From assembly GCA_038501785.1 (NCBI GenBank), contig JBAMJR010000042.1, positions 1,082,501 through 1,146,500 on the forward strand: DNA of 64,000 nucleotides. The letters are read 5' to 3'. How positions within the stretch are numbered: position 1 is the first letter of the stretch; each line of letters opens with the position of its first letter. This stretch comes from Myoxocephalus aenaeus. Taxonomy: Eukaryota; Chordata; Actinopteri; Perciformes; Cottidae. Positions 24,558-34,236 of this stretch are shown here, piece after piece. The notes below the pieces were generated by a model. It had not been told where the DNA came from. It did not search any database and worked only from the letters and a program-made list of their open reading frames with translations. Both the position numbers and the translations under genes were made by a program.

Positions 24558-24686
24558 ATGACGGACTTATGGTTTGTCTCTGTCCCTCTGGACAAGACTA
24601 GTTTAACCAGTGTGGAGAAACTCAAGCGCACCCTTACCAAAACCAACTTGGCCACCTGCTTCAAGTTCTCCATTACAGATCTCAAG
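24558..24686 (+). pseudogene. atp6v1c2: atp6v1c2 first coding exon
   Basis: Encodes 43 residues starting MTDLWFVSVPLDKTSLTSVE and ending FKFSITDLK before a gtgagg donor. This matches the N-terminus of subunit C (MTEFWLISAP in human) in length, start and splice position. The reading frame is intact, so on its own this exon looks functional; the damage is further downstream. Confidence 0.8.
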
Positions 24687-24783
24687 GTGAGGCTGTGTGT
24701 CGTCTGTCCCAGTGAAAACCCCTGAGGCCGCCGGATCAACGACACAGATCAAATATGTACGCAGGGACTGGATGGGTAAGGGT

Positions 24784-24785
<2 letters not shown>

Positions 24786-24855
<70 letters not shown>
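24786..24855. repeat. (TA)35 microsatellite
   Basis: A pure TA run about 100 bases after the first atp6v1c2 exon, directly abutting the tail of a LINE-like repeat, a common arrangement for retroelement tails. Confidence 0.9.
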
Positions 24856-24857
<2 letters not shown>

Positions 24858-25290
24858 TTTATTCATCCCCAAGGGGACATTTGTTTGTCGTAGCAGCTTA
24901 CAGACACAAAAAATTAAATAATAAGGGATGAAAGATGCTCAATATATACAGCAAAACTCAATATGTACAACGAAACAGCAGAGTGTATTAATTTAGGAAA
25001 TTAAATTTAAACAATAGAGAAAGTGCAAAAATGCAAAGTATGTGTGATGTACAGTATATGAAGTGTATATAAACATAAACATGTACAGTGAGTAACAGAC
25101 AACAAAAGCAGTGCAAGGCCTATTGATGTTGATTAATTAATCTACAGAGGGTCTGGCCAGAGGTGACTTATTGTAAAGTCTTATTGCCGTGAGAGCAGCA
25201 GGGTGATAAACAAAGAGCAGGAGGAGTTGTATGTGTGTGTGTTAGTTCTGTGTTCATACCGGTGCAGTACAGTGCGCTTGAGGAGGATGA
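24856..25290. repeat. Interspersed repeat family B, copy 1 (LINE tail)
   Basis: Begins ctttattcatccccaagggg followed by acatttgtttgtcgtagcag, and shares aatgcaaagtatgt-type phrases with a second copy at 63190-63480. Both start at a simple repeat, which suggests the 3' end of a LINE in reverse orientation. It occupies the first intron of the atp6v1c2 remnant. Confidence 0.6.
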
Positions 25291-25419
25291 TGGTGTTTGT
25301 TGTCCTTGTCTGGTGAAGGGATAAAGGCTCAGGTTGCTCTCTCCAGTTTGAGGCAAAATTTCCACCTGACCCATTTCACTCAACGTGATCAACATTCACC
25401 TCGGCTGCCAGGAATCTTG

Positions 25420-25640
25420 AAGGGGACATATCAGGCTGCCTTTGCAGGTTCCCGCTTGGGGTTTGGGTTTAGAAGCTGTTTACATGCTTTAATGTAAAAA
25501 AACACACGTAATTTTTTGCACACTGTCCGTCTGAATATACCTGCATACCTTCTGTCCCGAAACGCTCCGTTTTAGCGCCTCGCGAAACAGCCCGGTCTGC
25601 TCTGATTGGCTTGCGAGAAAACGGTGGTTCTCGAGCCGTG
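25420..25640. repeat. Teleost interspersed repeat (ggggacatatca core)
   Basis: Contains ggggacatatcaggctgcct, then aagctgtttacatgctttaa and ggtctgctctgattggctt, phrases I recognise from a common fish MITE/SINE. No coding content. Confidence 0.4.
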
Positions 25641-25904
25641 GGTGGAGATGCTCAGATGGGTGACTTTAGAAAGTCTTTAGAAAGTTTTTTTCTAAAGGCC
25701 TTTAGAGCGTCTTTAGCCTCAGTAATGTGACATATTCGTTTTAATTATTTACCATACACACAGCTAACAATTATTATACCATACACCGCTGACAAAATGT
25801 TAGCAACATTTTAGCAACCGCCTTTCTTAGGACACGTTAATGCTTCAAAGTTCACCGGAGGGGTATTTTATATAACTACTGTTGATGAACAAAACTCTTC
25901 AGCT

Positions 25905-26165
25905 TCTGTTCAATTCAGTTTATTTTATCGCCCAAAATCACAAATACAAATTTGCCTCGGAGGGCTTTACAATCTGTACACATAACATCCCTGTCCCGGG
26001 ACCTCACATTGGATCAGGAAAAACTCCCCAAATAAAGATAGTAAAAACCCTTTCACAGGGAACAAAGGGAAGAAACCTGAGGGAGAGCAACAGAGGAGGA
26101 TCCCTCTCCCTGGATGGACAGAAGCAATAGATGTCATGTGGCCAGAATGAATAACGTAACGGAGT
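25905..26165 (-). repeat. L2-type LINE 3' tail, minus strand
   Basis: One of four copies of the same 3' tail in this window (others at 35280, 39214 and 45740). Read on the minus strand it contains tttttcctgatccaatgtga, then the ctccgaggcaaatttgtatt segment and an attgaa-type tail. Only the 3' UTR is present, indicating strong 5' truncation. Confidence 0.7.
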
Positions 26166-26606
26166 TACAGCACATTACATGAATGTTGACCACAGATTTT
26201 ATTTCAGGCATCTAACTAAAAACCCATAAAAAAAGTGCAAAAAGGTGAAACATTTCAGGGATTTAGGACACATTTCTGCAGCACTCTATCAAATATTCAG
26301 CATATAACGAGAAATGTACTGTTGTAATGTCTCTGACTGCCTGACAGCTTTGCCTGGTAAACATGGTTATAAATGTTTTCAAATTGTGTCGTTGACACTG
26401 ATGACATCACAAAGGGTTTTCACAAATCCAAAAAGAAAATTAAAAGTTAAATAAAATAATGTAATTTGTTTCATATCTTTGAATCTGCATTTAAACAGAC
26501 TCATCTAATTATATTAAAGGTATTCAACATAGCATGAGTTCTTATCTCACACCAGTTTTGAGGTAACCCCGTGGTCACCCTTATGTTTCCATGTCCCGTG
26601 TGTCAG

Positions 26607-26689
26607 GAGGTGTCCCAGATGGAGGCGGAGTTAAAATCTTGAGCGGCGGCGTACAACAGTGTGAAAATGAGGCTGGAGCACAGACTGGA
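26607..26689 (+). pseudogene. atp6v1c2: atp6v1c2 internal exon with in-frame TGA
   Basis: The acceptor gtgtcag precedes EVSQMEAELKS, then TGA (26640-26642), then AAAYNSVKMRLEHRLE and a gtgagt donor. The family motif is LKSR(A/T)AAYN, so the TGA replaces an arginine codon; a single CGA to TGA transition explains it. The rest of the exon is well conserved, so the nonsense change looks recent relative to repeat accumulation. Confidence 0.75.
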
Positions 26690-26940
26690 GTGAGTGATGT
26701 ATTACAGTTTTTCTCGATTGCTAAGACACAATTCCTGGAACAACTCACCATTTTTTCAAATCTTCACACACAATTTTAAAAACTCACACCCAACAGTCCA
26801 AACATCTAACTTCTGGGTCCCAATCAGTCTTTACCCTCAGACAATACACACAAGCTGTCAAAACACAGACTACATTAGTGTTTGTTACACACAGGAGGGA
26901 TTCATTCAACACACTGCCACATGTCAATAATAGGGTTTAT

Positions 26941-27644
26941 TCACAGCACTTCCAGATTGAGCACATATACAGGTTCATCAATATCAGCATGATCTTGTCT
27001 CAGGTCAGGGTCAGGCCATAGTATTTCATCAACGTCACACATTATGTCTTCTCTCGCCAGGCAGCGTGGGAAATATCCCCTTGTGTGTCTGATCCAACCC
27101 TGGATAGATTCCAGAGAAATATCCTCACATGCATTCACCATTGCCTCCAGGAGATTGTGCTGTGTGTATGGGTTGCAGTCATAGACTCTCCACCGCCATA
27201 CTGAGAAAAAATCCTCTATTGGATTCAGAAAAGGGGAGTATACTGGCAGAAAAAGGACCCTGAACCTGGGGTGGTCATTGAACCAGGTGCGAACCAGAGC
27301 AGCCCGATGGAAGCTCACGTTATCCCAAATGACAACATATTGGGCTTGCTCTGGTTGCCGTGGCTCCCCTTCTTGTTGGAGAATGTTATTGTGCAGCTGA
27401 TCTAGAAACTGAAGGAGTAGTGCAGTGTTGTATGGACCCAGTACAGCATGGCGGTGGAGGTTGCCACGGTTGCTAATGGCTGCACACATGGTGATGCCGC
27501 CCCCCCTCTGACCGGGAACTTGGATGATTGCACGGTGTCCAATGATGTTGCGGCCCCTTTTGCGCCTTTTTGTGAGATTGAACCCTGCTTCATCAATAAA
27601 GATGTATTCGTGTGGGTCTCCATTGCATCCATCTCAAACATTGT
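26941..27644 (-). pseudogene. DDE transposase, catalytic part
   Basis: This piece carries FIDEAGFNLTKRRKRGRN, then the catalytic YVVIWDNVSFHRAALV and YSPFLNPIEDFFSVWRWRV, ending near PRCLAREDIMCDVDEILW. These are the DDE_3-type (IS630/Tc1-mariner) transposase motifs. From FIDEAGF to the stop at 26941 the frame is open. Just upstream, near 27615, the frame coming from the previous exon does not match the frame of FIDEAGF, so an indel has broken the gene. A tgtag acceptor at 27645 marks the exon start. Confidence 0.75.
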
Positions 27645-27727
27645 CTACAGGAATCAAAAAACACAAATCTTACTTCAAACATATATGTGTATTGGAATAG
27701 TATAGCATTTCTGTACAGTGCAATTAC

Positions 27728-28003
27728 CTGTACATATTGGAATCGTTGCTCCTTAACCCTATCGGAATTCCTCTCAAAAGGCACGCAGTAAAGTTGCTTC
27801 GTCCTTATGTGGTTCCACTGTATTACCCGGTCAATGGTGGAAAGGCTTATGCTGTTAGTCCCTAGAAATATGTCCTGGTCTTGCGGGTTTGAGTCGCCCT
27901 CAAAGTGATGGCATTATTGCCAATCACCATATTTACCAAGGCAGTCTCCTGCTCAGCAGTGAGCAATCGCCGCCTGTCTCCAATAGATGGCTGCCTCTCA
28001 GTT
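27728..28003 (-). pseudogene. DDE transposase, middle exon with frameshift
   Basis: After an acceptor tttttgcag, the frame reads RRRLLTAEQETALVNMVIGN, then shifts near 27888 and continues in another frame as FLGTNSISLSTIDRVIQ and VPFERNSDRVKEQRF up to a gtaatt donor. Both halves match the same family, so a single indel inactivated this exon. Together with the break near 27615 the transposase is certainly dead. Confidence 0.65.
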
Positions 28004-28604
28004 CTGCAAAAATTACCATTACTGACCTATGGTGTACTGTGGCACAGTATACTGTAGTAAAAACTACACAGCATACGGTGGATATTCAGTCTATATGTAC
28101 TACAACATTACTGTGCATGTACTGTGATACAATCAGTGGTGTATAAAGTACCCAAAAGCCGTACTTGAGTAAAAGTAAAGATACCTTACTGGAAAATTAC
28201 TCCAGTAAAAGTAAAAGTCACCTATTAAAATACTACTTGAGTAAAAGTCTTAAAGTATCTGATATTTTCTGTACTTAAGTATCAAAAGTATTTTTCTGAT
28301 ATAAAATGTACTTAAGTATTGAAAGTAAAAGTACAAGTACATGCTTTTAATAAAAAAGCAAAGGGTCAGAATTCTGAAGTTTATTCTTTTAAGTGCTGTG
28401 GTCACCTTGACCAAGGACCAGGAGTTGTGTTGATACAATAACTGGGTTGGCTGTGATCATCCATGTATATTATGTTCAACATAATATATTGTACCTAAGT
28501 ATACTTTTGCATCTACTATGAACTTATCATCATAATTTTCCAAAAAGCAATATGACACTATGAAGGACTTGTAACAGTGTGGTTATAAGTATGCTCATTC
28601 CGCC

Positions 28605-28803
28605 CGCCGTGGGTCTCTTGGTACCGGTCTGTGGGTCTCTTGGTACCGGTCTGTGGGTCTCTTGGTACCGGTCCGTGGGTCTCTTGGTACCGGTCTGTGG
28701 GTCTCTTGGTACCGGTCCGTGGGTCTCTTGGTACCGGTCTGTGGGTCTCTTGGTACCGGTCCGTGGGTCTCTTGGTACCGGTCTGTGGGTCTCTTGGTAC
28801 CGG
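28605..28803. repeat. 22-bp minisatellite, about nine copies
   Basis: The unit ctgtgggtctcttggtaccg plus gt repeats head to tail with single-base variants (ctg/ccg). Because 22 is not a multiple of three and the unit lacks stops, several frames stay open on both strands; these are artefacts, not proteins. Confidence 0.95.
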
Positions 28804-29090
28804 GCCACAGAAAGAATGAATGAAACATTTCAATTAAATAAAAAAAAAATCAAGGCCGGAAAGATGTTTTATTGTGAAAAATGACCGCATACATCCGTCT
28901 GTGGTAACCTCAGACGGAATCTCTTGACACATGTCAAGATGTTACGTTACTCTAAAAATGAAACGTAAGTCTGTTACAACTCTGTCGGTGATCTGGAAAC
29001 CAAGGCAGAGTATCCTGAGATCGCCAAAAAAGCATGAAAACCTGCTTCCATTTCAACATCCTGTCTTTGTGCAGCGGGTTATAAGTTAAG

Positions 29091-29205
29091 CAGTAGACTG
29101 GACTAAAGGTTTAGTTAGCAGTAGAGTCAGTAGACTGGACTAAAGGTTTAGTTAGCAGTAGAGTCAGTAGACTGGACTAAAGGTTTAGTTAGCAGTAGAC
29201 TGGAC
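29091..29205. repeat. 38-39-bp tandem repeat, three copies
   Basis: The unit gactggactaaaggtttagt followed by tagcagtagagtcagta repeats about three times inside the hAT element. Confidence 0.85.
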
Positions 29206-29746
29206 ATAACGAACACACGTTGGGTGTCGTTGTCTCCCGTCTCTCCGAGGTCGGACCCGGTCCGTGAAAATATGGTCTTCACGTAACCGGTCTGTGACGC
29301 ATAAAGGTTTGGGAGCGCTGGACGAGAGGATGTAGAGGGAAAATGCAAAACATTGTGATTCGCAAAACCTGCTTGGTGGAGTCTGTGTTCCACCACAGTC
29401 CCCGATGTTTTTTTTTTTTTCTAAAGATAGATTTGATTTTGTAGCGAGTAACGAAGGTTTCAGGAGAAATGTATCGGAGTAAAAGTATAATTTTTCTTTG
29501 CAAAATGTAGTGAAGTAAAAGTAAAAGTAAACAGAAATATAAATAGTAAAGTAGAGTACAGATATCCCCAAAAACTACTTAAGTACAGTAACGAAGTATT
29601 TCTACTTCGTTACTATACACCACTGGATACAATACATAGTGACAATGAGGCAAATTACCTGTTTTCCCTCCTGAAAGTACGAACAATGGATGCAACTGTG
29701 AAACGGCTTAAGTTTGGCTGGACTAGTTGGCCAGCTTCTTTCATTG

Positions 29747-30022
29747 TGTGACGGCCCTCTGACTGTTATAGGTAACCTGGGCAAGATCCTCTGCTTCTCC
29801 CCAGGTCTCTCCTCTCAGGTGGTTCCGGATGGGCGGAGCTGGCCAATCAACCCCAATCAGAGGGTGGCAGATAAAAGGCTCACCAGTCTGCCCATGGGGG
29901 CCCCCTCTCCAGACCCATTATTTTTAGTCAACCTTTGTGTCTGTTAATAAATCATGGTTACTGTTTAGTTTAAACCTTGGTGTGTCTCCATATTTGTTAC
30001 GACCAAGAGCCGGGCCGTGACA
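29747..30022 (+). repeat. 5' LTR (276 bp)
   Basis: Starts TGTGACGGCCCTC and ends GCCGTGACA. It carries aataaatcatgg near its 3' part (a likely polyadenylation signal) and gataaaagg as a possible TATA-like box. It matches the 3' LTR except for a 58-base duplication there and a very few substitutions. Confidence 0.9.
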
Positions 30023-30025
30023 AAT

Positions 30026-30039
30026 TGGGGGCTCGTCCG
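30026..30039 (+). promoter_or_regulatory. tRNA-Pro primer-binding site
   Basis: TGGGGGCTCGTCCG three bases after the 5' LTR is the same core as the tRNA-Pro primer-binding site known from murine leukaemia viruses. It primes minus-strand DNA synthesis in LTR elements. Confidence 0.8.
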
Positions 30040-30829
30040 TTTGAATCAGGTAGTGGTAAGGATTTTTTGTTGAGCTCAAATCGATTGATTTCGGTTTTTG
30101 TTGATTGTGTGGCTCCCAGGTGCCTTGAGTGGTAGGGGCACACTTGATTACTTGGGTGTACCTCCTGGGACGTTCCTTTGTTGAAGGAAAGGAGGCGTCA
30201 CTTGTTGTTCTTGTTGTTAAATGAATTGATTCGGGTGGCCAAGAGGCTATAGGAAAGTGCACCGCTGTGTGTCGTGGTAAAGCCTTGATTGGCATTGGGG
30301 AGACACTCTGAGGTTTGTTAAGTTTAAATATTATCGATTAAATTAAACTTGGTCTACTTTGTTTTCTGCTCGGTGTTTGGACGAGAGAGGGGGAGCATTT
30401 GTTTTGTGCAACATTCAGGTAGTTTTTCATTTATGCTTGATAGGTAGCCTGGAGCAAGACGCAGTACTAGGACTCACCGTTGTGCAATTAAAATTGCGGG
30501 GCTTCCCTGTAAGGTTACGGCTTCATCCCTTTGGGTGTTGCTGAGCGCTACCAGTAGTGTTGTGGTGACCGCGGTTAGCAGCAGTTGTCTCGGGGGCACA
30601 TCCATGTGCTTGGGGGGAGGCGCCAGCGTGCTGGTCTTCTTTTCCGACCCATGGGCTTTAGTGCGTAAGTACCCGCTGCCAGTAGCCACATGAAGACTAG
30701 GGTTGAGCTTAATAAGATTTTTGTGTAGGTAGTTAGAGGGAACGCCCCGTCTACGAGTTGGTTAAGTGCCTCTAGTGCGCAGCGGAGAGTTTTGGTCTGC
30801 GCTCTTGGGTCCGTAGGCATTCTGCAGTC
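30040..30829 (+). other. LTR element leader region
   Basis: About 790 bases between the primer site and the first gag ATG with no convincing frame. Presumably the untranslated leader and packaging region. Confidence 0.6.
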
Positions 30830-31294
30830 ATGGCTGGCATAGATTTTTTTTTTGATGTTCCATCTGAGGAGTTATTGGAACGGTTTACAAAGGCTCAATT
30901 ATTGCAAATCGCTGAACATTATGGCGTTGCAATAACTGGAAAGAAAAAACAGGAGGTTAAGGAATGTCTCATAGCAAATCTGGTGAAAGATGACATTTTG
31001 CAAAAATGCGCACAGGTTTCCTCTCCCAGTGTTGCAAAGGGGCTGCCTCCGCTTGGGTCGATAGTCCCTGGGTTAACATTTGACCAACAAAAAGAGCTGA
31101 TGTTGATACAATTGGAACATGAAAGAATGAAAATAGATAAGGAATTGGCACTCGAAAAAATTAAAATGGAAAAGCAACTAGGTGAAATGGAGTTGCAACG
31201 ACGAAAGCTGGATGTGGGTAGTGCGGGTAAACTCTCTGGTGATTCCGTGTTTGATGGGCATGGTTCACTTGAGTCCGGTGGTGCGTCCTTTTGA
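30830..31294 (+). pseudogene. Retrotransposon gag N-terminal part, cut off by a frameshift
   Basis: 154 residues starting MAGIDFFFDVPSEELLERF. A lysine- and glutamate-rich coiled-coil stretch (KELMLIQLEHERMKIDKEL onward) occupies residues about 88-130. This resembles the N-terminal part of fish SCAN-type gag proteins, which in intact copies continues directly into the capsid-like part. Here that part is in another frame starting within the overlapping ORF, and the frame stops at TGA 31292-31294. A mutational indel close to 31260-31290 is the simplest reading. Confidence 0.65.
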
Positions 31295-34064
31295 TATTAT
31301 TCGTAACCTGAGCCTTGTGCCCAATTTTAATGAAAGAGACCCGGACACATTTTTTTCTTTGTTCGAGCGTATTGCGGATACACGGGGTTGGCCCGTCACT
31401 GAGCGAACGTTGATGTTGCAGTGTGCTTTCACAGGAAAGGCTCAGGAGGCATACGCAGCACTGAGTAACACTGATAGCCAAAGTTATACCAAAGTTAAAG
31501 CTGCTGTGCTGAAGGTATACGAGTTGGTGCCAGAGGCATACCGTCAGCACTTCAGAAATTGGAGAAGAGGGAAGGCGCAGTCACATTTGGAATTTGCACG
31601 TGACTTGGTGTTGCACTTTAATCGCTGGTGCACTGCTTCGGAGGTTGACAACTTTGAAAGTTTGTGCGACCTGATATTGCTTGAGCAGTTTAAGACGGCA
31701 GTTCCACAACAGATTGCTACTTACGTCGGTGAAAAGGAAGTTAAAACAGTGGCTGAAGCTGCTGCGCTAGCAGACGACTACACCTTGACGCATAGGGGTA
31801 CGTTTGGGGAGCCTCGCCCTTATGTTGCTGACTCTGGGTTCAGGAGAAATAGCCCTTGGTTTGATATGCAGCCTGCTGCTGGTCTAGGTAGAGTCGTCGG
31901 GTCAGTATACAGGAGTGAACATAGTGCACGGGAGGTTGACAAAGTTTGTAACTATTGTCGTAAAAAGGGACATTGGAAGTCTGAGTGTTATGCACTCAGG
32001 CCAAGAAGTGGATCGAGTGGTGCCCAGAACGGTTCGGAACCGCAAGGGGCCGGTCTGGCTGCCCCTGTGGTGAAACGGGTCGGTTATGTCACCCCAGAAT
32101 CTGAACCATCACCCAAAACTCAGCCCTCCCCAGGTTTTGATTCTTATCTGCCATTCGTAACGGAAGGGTTTGTGTCTCTGTTGGAAGGTGACAACAAGGT
32201 TCCTGTGAGAATTTTGCGTGATACTGGTGCATTTGACACGTTCATTGTAGCGTCAGTTCTGCCGTTTTCAGAAAACTCGGATACTGGTGACTTCATTCCA
32301 GTCCTTGGAATGGGCATGAACGTTTTGAATGTTCCCCTACACAAGATAAGGCTCTTTTCTGATTTGTTCCAGGGTGAAGCGCAGGTGGGAGTTCGGCCAG
32401 CGTTACCAATTGAAGGAGTCACAATGATATTGGGTAATGGTTTGGGTGGTGCGCGTGTTTGGGCTGATGGGCCATCCGTTGTGGTAGCGTCAGTACCGCT
32501 GGTTAAAAGCAGGCCTGATGATAGTGAAAGGGAGTTGCCCGAGGTGTTCACTGCTTGTGCAGTCACCCGTGCGATGCGCCGTGCAAACGATGCTGAAGTG
32601 GATGATGACCCAGAAACTGTCAGGTTATCCTTGTCTGATTTTCCTTTGGCTGTCTCTCACGGTGACCTGGTGAGGGAGCAGCGGGTGGATCCTTCTCTGA
32701 AGCCTCTGTTTGAGAGGGCTCTCCCTGCTGCTGGTGCGAGGGACAGTGCACAGGCATACTTCATTCATGATGAGGTTCTTGTGAGAAAGTGGGTGCCCCA
32801 TGGTCCTGATTTTGTTGGAGATCCTATTTTCCAGATTGTCGTGCCTTCCAAATTTCATAGTTTGGTTTTGCAAGTGTCACATGACGAGGGTGGACACATG
32901 GGTGTCCGTAAAACATATGATCGCATTTTGCATTATTTTTTTTGGCCTCGTCTAAAGAGGGATGTGGCCTCGTATATTAAAACTTGCCATACGTGTCAGT
33001 TGACCGGAAAACCGAATCAGAGCATAAAGCCTGTTCCTCTCTGCCCAATTATGGCAATTGGTCAACCGTTTGAGCATCTCATTATTGACTGTGTTGGTCC
33101 CCTACCTCGTTCGGGTGCAACCTATCTGTTGACAGTGATGTGCCAGAGCACTAGGTATCCGGCAGCATACCCATTACGCACCATCACTACTAAGTCGGTA
33201 GTGCGTGCCCTGACTCAGTTCATCTCCATATTTGGAATCCCCAAAGTCATTCAATCAGACCAAGGTTCTAACTTTTCCTCTCATCTGTTTGCACAGGTTT
33301 TGAAACAACTCCGGGTGAAACATAACAAGGCGTCAGCCTACCACGCGCAGAGTCAAGGAGCTCTTGAGAGGTTCCACGCCACGTTGAAGTCTTTACTCCG
33401 TGCGTACTGTACTCAGTTAGACAGAGACTGGGAAGAGGGGTTACCGTGGTTGATGCTGGGGGCTAGGGAGGTAAGTCAGGAAAGTACAGGTCTGGTGTTT
33501 GGACACACAGTGCGTGGCCCTTTGGCAGTCTTGCAGGACGATTGGAAGAATTCTGAGCCACCTAAAAACTTGCTGCATTATGTAAATGGGTTCAGGAATA
33601 GGCTATATGCTGCTGGAGAGCTAGCAAAAGAGAAACTTGCAGGCGCCCAACATAAAATGAAGCGTCTTTATGACCATCGATCCGAGCAACGCACGTTTTC
33701 CCCGGGTGATCAAGTTCTCGCTCTGCTGCCTTTGGTCGGTTCCCCCTTTCAGGCTAAATTTACTGGTCCACATACAGTTGTAAAGAAAGTTTCAGACCAA
33801 AACTATTTGATTGCCACGCCTTTGCGTAGGAAACCTAACCAACTCTGTCATATTAACTTACTGAAGACTTATTACGATCGTGTGTCCTCTCCAGTATGCC
33901 CCCGTCCGGCGGGTTTGGCTAATACGGTCCTGGCGGACTCCATCCCTCATGCGGTGGCAGAGCTTGAGGAGGATGGGTTGTCCACTCCTGACCAAACCCT
34001 GCTAAATAGCCTAATGTTGAAAGTGCTGTACATGTTATCTTCCTCCTTTCTTACACTCCACTAA
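31182..34064 (+). CDS. Retrotransposon gag C-part, protease and integrase
   Basis: The open frame is 960 codons, but the meaningful part starts near 31275 (FDIIRNLSLVPNFNERD). Order: SCAN/capsid-like gag (31280-31800); zinc knuckle CNYCRKKGHWKSEC (about 31948-31989, CX2CX4HX4C); aspartic protease with DTGA (about 32221); integrase zinc-binding HH-CC (about 32876-32995); integrase core with Asp (IIDCVGP, 33085), Asp (QSDQGSN, 33259) and Glu (GALERFH, 33364), spaced about 35 residues as in D,D35E; then a C-terminal SH3/chromo-like part (PGDQVLALLP) ending near HINLLKTYY. No reverse transcriptase lies between protease and integrase or after it. The frame has no internal stop, unusual for a dead copy. 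Confidence 0.85.
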   Translation: MKWSCNDESWMWVVRVNSLVIPCLMGMVHLSPVVRPFDIIRNLSLVPNFNERDPDTFFSLFERIADTRGWPVTERTLMLQCAFTGKAQEAYAALSNTDSQSYTKVKAAVLKVYELVPEAYRQHFRNWRRGKAQSHLEFARDLVLHFNRWCTASEVDNFESLCDLILLEQFKTAVPQQIATYVGEKEVKTVAEAAALADDYTLTHRGTFGEPRPYVADSGFRRNSPWFDMQPAAGLGRVVGSVYRSEHSAREVDKVCNYCRKKGHWKSECYALRPRSGSSGAQNGSEPQGAGLAAPVVKRVGYVTPESEPSPKTQPSPGFDSYLPFVTEGFVSLLEGDNKVPVRILRDTGAFDTFIVASVLPFSENSDTGDFIPVLGMGMNVLNVPLHKIRLFSDLFQGEAQVGVRPALPIEGVTMILGNGLGGARVWADGPSVVVASVPLVKSRPDDSERELPEVFTACAVTRAMRRANDAEVDDDPETVRLSLSDFPLAVSHGDLVREQRVDPSLKPLFERALPAAGARDSAQAYFIHDEVLVRKWVPHGPDFVGDPIFQIVVPSKFHSLVLQVSHDEGGHMGVRKTYDRILHYFFWPRLKRDVASYIKTCHTCQLTGKPNQSIKPVPLCPIMAIGQPFEHLIIDCVGPLPRSGATYLLTVMCQSTRYPAAYPLRTITTKSVVRALTQFISIFGIPKVIQSDQGSNFSSHLFAQVLKQLRVKHNKASAYHAQSQGALERFHATLKSLLRAYCTQLDRDWEEGLPWLMLGAREVSQESTGLVFGHTVRGPLAVLQDDWKNSEPPKNLLHYVNGFRNRLYAAGELAKEKLAGAQHKMKRLYDHRSEQRTFSPGDQVLALLPLVGSPFQAKFTGPHTVVKKVSDQNYLIATPLRRKPNQLCHINLLKTYYDRVSSPVCPRPAGLANTVLADSIPHAVAELEEDGLSTPDQTLLNSLMLKVLYMLSSSFLTLH

Positions 34065-34223
34065 GATCGCTCGCAGGATCCTGCTGCTGAGGTTGGAGGA
34101 GTGGCTGGGTGCAGACGCGTAGGAACTAGGCAACAGTTTTTTATTTTTATTTATTCAATCCCTTTTTGTGAGATATATTAAACGTTACTATGATTAGTAG
34201 AGTTCCATTGGAACCCTTTTTCT

Positions 34224-34236
34224 ATGGGGGGGGGGG
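34224..34236 (+). promoter_or_regulatory. Polypurine tract of the LTR element
   Basis: A guanine-rich run (atggggggggggg) directly upstream of the 3' LTR, the expected primer for plus-strand DNA synthesis. Confidence 0.8.

Larger units (their letters stand above)
28134..29625. mobile_element. Non-autonomous hAT element with 8-bp TSD
   Basis: The left end cagtggtgtataaagtaccc and the right end gttactatacaccactg are inverted repeats. Both sides are flanked by GATACAAT (28126-28133 and 29626-29633), a perfect 8-bp duplication, the hAT hallmark. The sub-terminal sequence is the aagtaaaagtac-rich type seen in many fish hAT MITEs. No transposase is encoded. The interior carries a 22-bp minisatellite and a 38-39-bp triplet repeat. 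It interrupts the older Tc1/mariner-type transposon. Confidence 0.9.

Noticed and set aside
28605..28803. CRISPR-like regular array
   Set aside because: The units are contiguous with no unique spacers, and this is a vertebrate genome.
28530..28884. Overlapping open frames of 60-100 codons on both strands (PVPRDPQTGTK-type repeats)
   Set aside because: They translate a 22-bp minisatellite lacking stops; not proteins.
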